NCBI GenBank assembly: GCA_001592805.2
Contig: CP051139.1
Location: 4,650,001 to 4,714,000 of the forward strand
Direction: 5' to 3'
DNA from: Peltaster fructicola
Taxonomy: Eukaryota; Ascomycota; Dothideomycetes
DNA: 64,000 bases
In this document: positions 9,901 to 18,598 of the stretch, in pieces
How positions within the stretch are numbered: position 1 is the stretch's first letter
Layout of the letters: every line of letters starts with the position of its first letter
The notes under the pieces: generated by a model
The model's database searches: none
What the model saw: only the letters and a program-made list of their open reading frames with translations
What the model was told of the DNA's origin: nothing
Translations under genes and position numbers: made by a program

Positions 9901-11631
9901 CAACGCAGCCAAGTATGTGCTATTTCCTGTTCCAAATGGGCGAAGGCTAGGATAAGTGCTCAATCCCGTCCCAAAGGTGACGTTGGAAGAGCTGACGACA
10001 TACTGAGCAGTTGTGTTCTCTTTGATCGAGCTGCTAACGTTGAAGTGATCAGTCCCGAGGCTGCTTGGAATCTGGCTCCTAGAAGCAAACGATCCACTAG
10101 ACACGGGACGACTGTGAAGTCCACCTGTCAAGGAAGCCAGACTTGGATCCAGGGAATGTGAGGAGGTTTGGAACGTTGTATCATTGAGTCGTCCACTGGG
10201 AGGAAGATTGCGGTTCGAAGAAAATGCGGCTGATGTGCTCGCTTTTGTAGTATTAGCGGTTGTGTTGAATGCTAATATGGCAGCAGCACTACTCCCTGTG
10301 CTAGTGCTTGCGAAGAATGGCGTGGGCAGACTTGATACGGTTACTCGAGAGGTATAAGTACTTGCGAGTGTGAGGCTACTCGATGGGAATGTGTAGAAAG
10401 TAGCAGCAGCTGTGGACGTGCCACTGTCTTCTGATTCTAGCAAGACGGTCCCAGTGTAGTGGAGGCTCGAAGTAACGCTGCTCTTACTGACATCGGACAA
10501 GAGCGGAGTACGTGTCGTAGGTTCCACACCGAAGTTGCTGGATGAAGCGCTGGTTTGCAGCACGGATGATGTCTCCTCGCTTATGGATGCCTCCAAACTT
10601 GACAATCCCACTGGGAATGCGCTTCGAGGTATGCCGACAAGTACAAGTGTTGAGGAACTACCGATTGAGTTCGTCGTGACTATAGTGCTTGTGAAAGCAG
10701 TGGCTCCACTCGTGACGAAACTTGTTGCGAGGTGCTGGGCGACTAACTCCTGGCTACCTCCTGAGCTAACGAGGTTGGTCGTGAGAGTTTGGTCTGAGCC
10801 CTGTGGGTCATTGGCGGAGCTTGGAATAATGCTACAATGGAGTTCAGTTGTGCTCACTACAAAACTGGTGAACATATACCTCATTGTGGATATCGCAGAT
10901 GCACTGATCGGCGAGGAGCTTCGTGCGGCAGCATCGTTGCTGGTTTGAGCATCAGCTAGAGCTGAGTTCGAACTGCCTGAGCTATTCGGGTCAAGAGGCG
11001 ACAAGCTATGCGTCGAAGATTCACTGTGAATGGCGTTATCTGTGTCGTACCGATCGGTAGTGCTGAATGCGTCGTTTGACGATAGTGTGCTTGTCCTAGT
11101 CGCCAAGGCTGGGTCGGTTGAACTTGTGCGCAGCTGAATCGGTCCCGATGAAGTCTCATCGTCACTCATACTGGACTTCGACGTTGCGTTACCAGCATCT
11201 TGCAGAGGAAGCAGCAGTGATGAGTTGGATGCTCCCTCGTCCGGCGATGTCGTCCTCGGAGTTGACTTTGACTTTGTTTCAGACGCAGATTCGGCTGTTT
11301 GAAGCAACGGTGTCGAGCTACTCCTGGTGGAAGCTTTGAGCACCTCGGATGATATCGTCGACTCCGTTGCCGGGTAAGATATGAGTGCTGAAGTTGAGTT
11401 TGAGATTGGAATCTGTGTCGACCCTAGCAGGCTAGGATCTGCGGTGCTTGATCGTTGTGGCAGTCCTGATGCTAGCGAATAGAACGGAACGGACATCATG
11501 CGGCTCTGCGCACTGTTCGAGCTTGCATCGCTGCTTGGCAATTGCGGGAAGATTGTGCTGCTTGGTTCGCCGCATAACGCCAGCACAGTCACTGTAAAAA
11601 TACTTGCAGCTAGAAAGGACGGTTCAGCCAT
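6934..11631 (-). CDS. Giant GLEYA-type cell-wall adhesin
   Basis: A single long exon encodes 1,565 residues from the ATG at 11631, which opens a signal-peptide-like MAEPSFLAASIFTVTVLALC. Residues ~20-600 are a Ser/Thr-rich stalk. Residues ~630-1330 (about 7660-9740) are roughly 15 imperfect repeats of ~45 residues with the pattern T-P-x-P-Y-x(2)-T-T-x-Y-D-x-G-P-x-G-T, for example TPYPFITSVTGYDEGPGGTD. The C-terminal ~220 residues form a GLEYA/PA14-like lectin domain: CDYSCGNQGIRYAIYNN, HTFYICAPVSGNYSF, ADDITQIWLGDLAISGW and YPVRVLWGN. In yeast-type Flo and Epa adhesins this fold binds glycans through a Ca-coordinating Asp pair, so ADD is the likely site. Here the domain is C-terminal and the stalk N-terminal, the reverse of Flo/Epa, with no GPI tail. 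An alternative first exon (11759-11666, hydrophobic start, donor GTGAGT, acceptor at 11610, in phase) would move the start upstream. Confidence 0.85.
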   Translation of the reverse strand: MAEPSFLAASIFTVTVLALCGEPSSTIFPQLPSSDASSNSAQSRMMSVPFYSLASGLPQRSSTADPSLLGSTQIPISNSTSALISYPATESTISSEVLKASTRSSSTPLLQTAESASETKSKSTPRTTSPDEGASNSSLLLPLQDAGNATSKSSMSDDETSSGPIQLRTSSTDPALATRTSTLSSNDAFSTTDRYDTDNAIHSESSTHSLSPLDPNSSGSSNSALADAQTSNDAAARSSSPISASAISTMRYMFTSFVVSTTELHCSIIPSSANDPQGSDQTLTTNLVSSGGSQELVAQHLATSFVTSGATAFTSTIVTTNSIGSSSTLVLVGIPRSAFPVGLSSLEASISEETSSVLQTSASSSNFGVEPTTRTPLLSDVSKSSVTSSLHYTGTVLLESEDSGTSTAAATFYTFPSSSLTLASTYTSRVTVSSLPTPFFASTSTGSSAAAILAFNTTANTTKASTSAAFSSNRNLPPSGRLNDTTFQTSSHSLDPSLASLTGGLHSRPVSSGSFASRSQIPSSLGTDHFNVSSSIKENTTAQYVVSSSNVTFGTGLSTYPSLRPFGTGNSTYLAALSQAGYVTTFVPQIANFSAVQSSRISLITAPITISTVAPSGTVSGTFIVETPITQTITIYTSYDSTYTANSTTFLSSGPYLITEEIFTPAPTTTTLTSGYTGIYNTSFISTSPGDKTVTLLIETPLPFSTIVTGYDEGPSGTDILTSTYGFNETGSLRQVIISTPWPYTQATTGYNGTTTSTLTLTPAATDYVGTVLIETPYPFITSVTGYDEGPGGTDIYTSTVFFQDSTSAVTVLISTPYPYVNVTTFYDQGPQNNITSTSIARPQISNNFTGSLLTLIPASYVTSLVEYDAGPMLTNNITREVPATSGTGTEIVSVPFAYTISTTGTDEGPNGFATFTSTLRSSNITDGAPIATTIETVTIVVLTPFPYTTLTSLFTTTNLSAVITTELFVPTPTDFVGTVSLLVPDFLSISYSGYDGGNTVYTTTTISQSVSNSIVLIIVTPFPYITTTTDIDEGPQGSTTSTTTIRPSMDKSTGTVLVYTPDIYITTTVFFDDGPGGTDVMSSTQVPGNGTSIGTLFISSPYSYISITTEYDGGVGATSTIVETIPASISPPGSLITSIPDLYITSTTNYDDGPTGAADPSGTITSIESAATRSGLGTVVISTPDLYTALTTFSDEGPSGSVNSTAITPASLASDNIGSVVVYTPAPYTTSYVQYNDTTVSTSIVSASTGTGTVLIFQPSPTPISISYTSITLGYTGTTTSYLTTGITGNPVTVTVFTPDSNAPSTAVQTSSVTFSTTTTYSGTDVSTTTIQPATSTDNATATVIKIYPTCDYSCGNQGIRYAIYNNPYSDQYINDYPSFNSTLFKTQQPIAQGVTNYVGFAANIRNPSPYGQYIANIYDQPPQSISHLAVDHTFYICAPVSGNYSFNGIYADDITQIWLGDLAISGWDRANENLEQTFNYDYSSSYPASFTALLTQGYLYPVRVLWGNRFGDGEFNIAIYAPDGGLLLSSNTTDSPYVYTSPNILLNSCDGSAPAFPAWGLQT

Positions 11632-11759
11632 GCTGTAGAGCACCCAGCGAGAGCAGATCACTCACCTTCTGTATCCCGCAGTATCGATTCCGCAGCGACT
11701 TCGAAGCATGCCATCAACGAGGACATAAGCGCAAGCTGCAATACGTATGATAATGCCAT

Positions 11760-12575
11760 GTTGTCGTGCTATGTTAGCCAATATGATAGAGCTGCTCATC
11801 CGTCTCTTGTAGATTGCTAACCCAGTGCACTACATCTTGGTGTAGAGCGCAACATACAGCATCTGCCTTGCTCGTGCATGGTAACGACGCATTCCACTCT
11901 CGCAAGGTGCTGTCAGCCATTACCGTGGGCTGGGAAATTGCAATGCTTAACGCAAAGGAATGTGCTTTGTGTCCATGAGTGAACGGTGTTAATACCAGCG
12001 ACGGAGGAGGTGTAAATTGTGCCTTGCTCGTGCGATGGTGCCGTCTCCGCACAACAGGGAGCTATGTAGATGCATGTTGAAGGTTCTGCAAAGCTTGTAG
12101 TACGTGTTATGGCTGTGCGGGCTTTGGAATGCTGCTTTCCAGATCATTTGATGTTCCTCGTGCTGGGAGATTGGTCAGCGTCAATGCCAATACATCTGAT
12201 GAGCTAGTAATCACTCGCCTGCGTTGTCGTACATGATGCTTTGTAGAGCAAGACACATGCACGAGGCGAAAGTAAACCGCGAAGTTTTGCTCACAACATG
12301 GTCTGAGCTTGGAGCATGCGCTAGCGCTTCATGAAGATATGGCGCATAGTGTCGCTGTGCAGGTCTACACATTGCTCTTCATAATGCCTACGCTATTGCA
12401 TAGTCATTCAGTACTGGACTCCATGCTTTGCGCTACTATACAGAAGGTCACCACTTCCCTTGCATCCGCTATTAGGAAAGGTATCCAGGAGAATGACGGC
12501 TCCAGGCATTTCTCGAAGCTCCTACAATGACTACGCGAGGCTACGGAGTGTCATTCCTGCTAATTGCGACACACA
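11760..12575. other. Intergenic, adhesin upstream region
   Basis: About 800 bases 5' of the adhesin. No gene, RNA or repeat recognised. Long upstream regions are common for regulated wall genes, but no binding site is claimed. Confidence 0.5.
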
Positions 12576-13137
12576 TCAGACCGGCGCTATCTCAACGATC
12601 TGACGTGCAGCGTCCATGTCGACTTCCAAGCGTACGTGGTCCTCTCCGTGGTCTCGAACACGTGCTGTATCATTGCTCGTGGTGAAGACCGCGTCTAGTT
12701 GGAACAAGATGGTGCTGTGGCGGTCATCGATTGCGTGGTAGATCTTGCGTAGGGCTCCGATATATCCATCTGCAAAGTGTCGTCGTCGGATGCGTACATC
12801 TTTGAGCTCAGCCGGTCCACGAGAATACTTCAACTCGGCGATTGTACATTGAGTGCGACCAGCTTGGGCGAGCAGTAGATCAATCCTCCCGAAGAGCGCA
12901 TGCCTTGTGAAACAGCCTCCGAGATCGAGCTGCAAGGTAAGCTCTGCATCGACGAGTATCCGCATGTTGATTCTTTGAAGCATCGAAGCCACATCTGCAT
13001 ACTAACACATGTCAGCAGGAAATCCTTATCCAGAGAAACTTGACGACGAGTACCATTACTTGCAGCCTTGATTCCTCTTGGTCCAACGGCTGTGGTTCGT
13101 TCTCATCGGAGCTTGCGCTGTTCACTGGTGCCTGCAT
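12576..13137 (-). CDS. Small protein with possible PD-(D/E)XK nuclease-like core
   Basis: Two exons, 13137-13060 and 13001-12576, are separated by a 58-nt intron in phase 0 that has a CTGAC branch site and a TTAG acceptor; together they give 167 residues. The first exon is a polar leader beginning MQAPVNSASSDENEPQPLDQ. The second contains TLQLDLGGC, FGRIDLLLAQ and CTIAELKYSRG, followed by basic helices. The D...E-x-K arrangement (Asp in RIDLLL, Glu and Lys in AELKY) is what the PD-(D/E)XK fold uses for metal binding and catalysis, and fungi have many small nuclease-like proteins of this kind. This is a resemblance only, and the protein is short for a complete nuclease, so it could be a fragment of a larger family. 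The clean splice and coherent protein support it as a gene. Confidence 0.5.
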
Positions 13138-14992
13138 GCTGTAGGATTTGATTCAGGCCATGGCTAGACACACATTGACAATGCGAGCCGCGGAGGCGTG
13201 ACAAGAGTGAAGGAGAGCGGACGCGTAGTTCGGGCCCGACTTTGATTGTGTTTGCATGGCTGGTTCAGACAGCTTGAGGATGGTGGCCACGCACATAACC
13301 AACCGAGAGACCTTTGATCACCAGTCGTCCTGGCGGATAGAGAATTAGCCTCCGCAGGTCTCCTTCATGGGAGATTGTGGGTGTCTGATGCTAACCTTGC
13401 TGTAGCCACATGAACCAGGGGCTCCATAGGGTCCAGTACTGAGCCGTATACCCAGGAGAAGAGCCAAATCATAGCACTGTAGGACAAGGGAGCGTAGCAC
13501 TATGTACCGTTATGTATACTAATTGTGCCGCTGCAGTGACAATGCAGTCGCACCATCCCACAGAAGCGGACATTCGTTCGTCAGATTGCACGGCCGTCCT
13601 ATACGTCGAGGATGTCAGACCTGTTGGCCACTGGCTAGAAGGGAATGTCGGATACATCATTCTTGGAACACAAAGTCCCAATCTTGGTACCGTCGAGACA
13701 CACAATCTCCCTTCGATGCTTTTACAAAATCAGCACATGCGAGCAGGACGTGACTAGACACTTCCGTCGCCAGACATAATCACCATTTGCCATCTGTTTA
13801 GCCTTCTTGTGGTTTTATACGGCTGGTCTGTCGCGGTATGTGGAGACGTCGTTGTCTCGATGGAGCGCGTCTGCGACCTGTAGCAGCCAACTGAATCGTG
13901 GAATGGGTCTTGCCGAGCAGGCAACACCACATACAAGTAGGGCTAGATCACGATCAGTGGCGATCCAAGACTTTTTGAGAGGGCGTACCTTTATGCTGAC
14001 GAGCCTTATTACTGCCACATGATTCAAGTAGGACGATGATGATACAACGTGACAGAGCTCGAAGTTGAGCCGCAGCATGGAGCAGCTGTGCTCTGCGCCA
14101 AGATGCGTGTCGTTGATACGATGAAGATTGGTGTCAGACATTACAGGCGATCACCTAGGGAAATCGCGGCATGTCGTACTGTGGATGAATCTGGTCTAGC
14201 CCGCATCTGATTAGATTGCCTGTACCTCTCACGACATGGAGTACTCGCTTTTTTACAATTCCCATAAGGCAGTATGAACTCACAATCCATTCTTCATCAT
14301 GGCTACTTGACAAGGAGATATCGTCAGCCGCTGACTCCGAGTCTCACAGAGGCTAACATCACGATGCAAGGACTACAAGCACGCTGATTGCAGATCTACC
14401 GGTGGGGTCCAAGTGATGGAGACATGCATTGTACATCTTCGCGATGTAACGCGAACTCCCCGCAGCAGTCGTGTAATAGCAGCGCACTACCAAAACTCAA
14501 AAGTATAGACGAGACACAGGTGCACACTCTTCGAGGCGATCGAGTCCGACAACTGTGCGAGGGCTGTCGTGAGTAATAGTGCGATCTGTCGCTGACTTGC
14601 TGGAGAGATAGGATAGACAGACATCAACTGACAAGTGATCTGGGCCTTGCAGCTCTCGCTGGGTCAGCACCTTCAGCTGCTATGGATCCGCTCCAACATG
14701 TCTACATGCAAGGCGACTCCAAGCTCAACAGCAACTGATCCGAAGGATTGGGAACTCTTGGTAGCCACGCAGCGGTCCTTCGGAGATGGTACGCTGAATG
14801 ACACTGACATGTAAGGCGCCTCCACGAGTTGCTATGGAGAGCACTACATCGCTCTGTTATGGCTCCAAGATTGCTGGTAATATCATCCTCGTCCTTCACA
14901 TATCATCTAGCACTTGTCGTCCGTCCCTCATGTGACACCATTCACAATGCTTTCCGCACGTAACCTGTTTTGGGTTGCATTCTCGGTTCAAT
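13138..14992. other. Long intergenic stretch
   Basis: Nearly 1.9 kb without a gene I can support. Frames at 13512-13757 (+) and 13815-14141 (-) look partly protein-like but have no motif, clear start context or splice partner. Confidence 0.5.
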
Positions 14993-15668
14993 ATGGAGCC
15001 TGTACTGTCAGCTCTTGCACCAAGCACACCCAAGTGGCGTTTCCTCGAACACCTTGGACTTGCGCATTCAGAAGCGCAGCACGTGTACACTAGCATGAAG
15101 GTGGGCACCAACCCAAGATCTTAGTCCGTTTGAGAACGAATGCTAACGGTAGCTACAGGCCGATGCGGTGATCGCCTGGCAGCGTCTACAAGCTGATCCT
15201 GATGCATCGTTACCACTGTGTCAGGACAGAAACACTGACAGGCCACCCTTTGCCATCAACCAGATGAATGAGACAGCCATACGTCGTGAGATCCTTCGTG
15301 TGTATCGCGACGCTACACCATGGACAAGGGCATGCTACGAGCTTGGGCATGATACGAGGAACACGGAGGCCGAGAACTGGATCATCAGGTGGTGCCTATG
15401 GCACGTCTTTCGAGACCGCGATCAGCGAGGCCGTCGTTGGCATGGACATACCCACAGCCGTCTTTGCGTTCGTCGTGCGGCAGCCTCGCCTACTAATGGC
15501 CGCTGTTGTAAGCACGTAGGATCACATCCACACCGGTCTGAGATCAACGGGTCTCACGTTTCGAATCATGCACGCCAATCATACACAGTGGAAGAGTCTT
15601 CGAGCGCATCAAGTGTGATGCTCTATGTAAGGATCGGGCTGCCGTACGATCCGGTCAAAGATTGTTGA
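14993..15668 (+). CDS. Small protein of unknown family, paralogue of the gene at 5602-6229
   Basis: Exon 1 (14993-15100) encodes 36 residues beginning MEPVLSALAPSTPKWRFLEH. A 58-nt intron (GTGGGC..ACAG) in phase 0 leads to exon 2 (15159-15668), for 205 residues in all. It aligns with the minus-strand gene at 5602-6229 along its length: PK-x-x-F-x-x-x-LGL near the N-terminus, ILRVYRDATPWTRACYELGH, NWIIRWCLWHVF and the ending YDPVKDC. The section after the Trp-rich motif is more diverged and more basic than in the paralogue, so decay or a local shift there cannot be excluded. The two copies lie in opposite orientation around the adhesin. Family and function are unknown, and no signal peptide or membrane helix is seen. 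Confidence 0.65.
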
Positions 15669-16019
15669 ACTAAGTTCGATGTCGCGAACTTACGCATGAC
15701 TAGCACATGAATAGAACGTGCACGGGCGCGAAGAAATGAAGGCCACTTCCACCACGGCAAGCACTTGATAGACATTTGCTGACAGCTCTCACGGCGACCA
15801 GTTACTCTATAAAGAGGTTGCTAACTCTCATGACTCCTCGTAACACGTGCGAGCATGCGTCCTGCATCCCTGTTTGTAGCTAAAGGATATAACTCATGTC
15901 GGTCCATCCGGTGTAGCATTGCTGTAATGGCTTGTGCCGATGCAAGCTTCAGTTGAAGTCTATCGAGCTGTGCGCGCAGCGCAATCCGTGTATCGTTAGC
16001 TTTATCGGATGGCTAGGAG
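15669..16019. other. Intergenic, convergent 3' ends
   Basis: About 350 bases between convergent genes; nothing recognised. Confidence 0.5.
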
Positions 16020-17542
16020 CTATGGAGATCTTGCAAACTCTATCTGAAGATCCGACGGAGGTGGGGCGATTTGCGAAGATCTCCTATGCGGTGTCTGCAC
16101 ATTACTCATGAGCTGTCGCAGGCGCTCATGGATCTTGTGTATGGACTTCTTGACGTGTGCAATGTCGATGGCAAGTTTGCGCTCGGCGCCATGATCGCGG
16201 AACAGCTTGATCCTGCAGTATCGGATCTCTGCAGCGGCTGGGTCTCCACCAATGGCCTGTGTCTCGATGCAGAGCCTGATCATCCGTCCTTTGATACCTT
16301 TCAGGCGTGTGAAGTCAGTAGAGAGGAAGTGAAAACGCACTGTGATTGAGCACAGAGCACTTTCCGAGGCGGACCACAGCAGGTTGAAGCCATCGAGTGA
16401 CACTGATTCGAGATGTGGCATGCTTGATTGCTGTGGAACCCCGCGATGATCGGCGAGCAAAGATGACCAGGGAACATATTCAATCGCTTGAGCCAATCTT
16501 TGTTCCTTTCCGGCTTCAGCTGTGCCACGTATCTCCTCCCACATGCGCCACCACGACGCTGGGCTACCCTGCTCTTCACCAACTGCATCATCCTCAAAGG
16601 CAAGACGCACGCAGGTGCGGTACGCCGAAGGTGCATGTCGTTGATGTGCGGTATCGAGTATGTGAAGGTCGTACAGCCGACCCTTGTTGAGATACGTGAC
16701 CGGTGTTTCCTCCCTGGATTCTGCCAAAGTCGTCGGAGCTAGCAGCAATACACGCCAGCGACTGTCTGTATCCCAGGGCGTCGAAAAGCTATCATGTCGT
16801 GGATAACAGTCCGAGTCGTCAGAGTGCAAGCATGATCCCTGTAATGCAGCACAGGCTTTCGATAACACGTTTGATGCTGGAGACGCTATCGGCTGGAGGT
16901 CATCATACTGCGTTGAGGTAAGGCCGTAGCTTGTCTTGTCACTACCTTGTCGCTCAGACTTGCTTGGTCCTCCGAGTCTTCTCAGGACGAAATCGTCTTC
17001 GCAGCTTAGCGGCTGTGCGTGTTGTTCCCTCATCGGTGACTTGGTACCGTACTGTTGCCAGCTTGGCGCCCTCTGTGTAATCTCGAGATCATGCCACATG
17101 GCTATGCTTGGAACACGCAGTGATGTGCGGTCGAACATTGGAAGGCTTTCGAACTCGGACGATACGCAGCTAGCAGCAGGTGGGCACGAATCGATCGCAT
17201 TCGCGTCAGTACTGTATTGTGCTTCGAGCTCGGCGATGTAGTCTTTCACGGTTTGCGTGTTTTGTATTTGAGTATCGAATTTGACATCATGACTTGTCCA
17301 GGCGGCTGATGGTGTTGAAGTTGTGGCATGCTGTGAGAACCACTCGTTCTGTGGTGGCGCGTCGTCAAAAGGTGCGAGATCGATACTATACTCTCATGTC
17401 AGCTCGATCTTGACTGCTGCAATTCAGTGCAATTATGAACTGAAGAGCCGTATGACAGCATGGACTGCGTGATCTCAGGCACTATGTTGCGCGGCCGACG
17501 TACCTTTGACTGGACATTGCGCACAGGACCTGAGCTCGACAT
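16020..17542 (-). CDS. CP2/Grainyhead-like transcription factor
   Basis: Exon 1 (17542-17504) reads MSSSGPVRNVQSK, then comes a strong GTACGT donor and a 113-nt intron. Exon 2 is 17390-16020, for 469 residues. The central and C-terminal half matches the CP2 DNA-binding domain: TPVTYLNKGRLYDLHILD, YRTCVRLAFEDD, SWWRMWEEI, FNLLWSASES, ITVRFHFLSTDFTRLKGIKG and RIKLFRDHGAERK. The YLNKG and FLSTDFTRLKG segments are diagnostic of the Grainyhead/LSF fold. The protein ends about 50 residues after this domain, so the C-terminal dimerisation region of animal Grainyhead proteins is absent or much reduced. In Neurospora the Grainyhead-like factor CSP-2 controls conidial separation and wall remodelling, which fits the wall-protein neighbours, but a link to them is inference. 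It should act in the nucleus. The 5' exon is placed from splice consensus only. Confidence 0.82.
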
Positions 17543-18598
17543 CCCTTGTTGCTTCGCTAGAAGGGTGGAGCGCGAGCAAGACAATCGTCCTATAGATGTC
17601 TTGTCAGCATAGTGGACTTGCACTACATTACACTAATGCTAGAAAGCCAAAAGAGCAAAAGCATACATGTACTTTATCTCGAAGCCAATGACGTAAGCAG
17701 TCGTGTGCAGCTAGCCGCAAAAGGCATGCGGAGATCAACTTCAGTTCCAGCATTTTGCTGTTGCACTGGCATTTGTGCTACAACGACATTACCATCGCTG
17801 TGGATACCTGTCAAAGGAGTGCCCGGTGTCGACCGTTTGCGTAACAATCGGCTTTGACAGTAACATTCCAGCCAAGAAGCCCCACCACTTTGCTGTATGC
17901 AGCAGACTTTGACACTACCCAGTCGCCGCATAGGCATTACGGGCAAAGACAGCCTTATGACGAGCTGCCAAATGACTAGGACCTCAGTTTGCACTGGAAG
18001 CGCTGTGGTCGCGGCGCATGCATAGGAGGTGGAGGAAGAAGCAGGTTCCATTGTAGCATCGCAACGACGGCCACTCTCACAGCAGATTCTGCCAACGACT
18101 CCGACCTGGTGAAAGCCGGACATTTGCACACGTTGCGATCTCTTCAAGTGATGTCGCATGAAATCACCGTTCAAATCGATAGCGCCGAAAGGTAAACATC
18201 GCTTCGCATGTGGCACGATTTATCAACCGCTTCTCTCAACATCAATCTTGGATCGAGCCGCGCAGGACAAACAATTTTGAGTCTACTAGAGCTAGATATA
18301 GGTGAATGCTACAGCTACACCCTAAGAATCGAGAGAGTCATTAGCACGAAACCCAGACCAACCCCAAACATTTCTTCAGCCTATCTCTCCGAGCAATGAA
18401 GTACGTACTTAGCTTGTGGAAGAAGTGAAGTGCCGAGACCGATGTGACTGACGCTTGTAATCGTACATCAGATAGTCCCACTGGTCAGTGGAACAACGTC
18501 CGTACCTGATTGATGTCTCTCAGTCGACCTGGCTTGCAGCATGATGGCAGATGCTTTGTTCCGGCTTGCAGCCGCAAACAAGCATGATGTTGCGTCTA
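17543..18598. other. Intergenic, CP2-factor upstream region
   Basis: About 1 kb between the CP2-factor start and the 3' end of the HsbA-repeat gene. A 180-codon minus frame (17674-18216) lacks recognisable motifs and is treated as chance. Confidence 0.5.

Noticed and set aside
13512-14141. Frames at 13512-13757 (+) and 13815-14141 (-)
   Set aside because: Partly protein-like composition but no motif, partner exon or conserved ending.
17674-18216. 180-codon minus frame upstream of the CP2-type factor
   Set aside because: No family resemblance and no splice link into the CP2-factor gene; probably leader or intergenic DNA.
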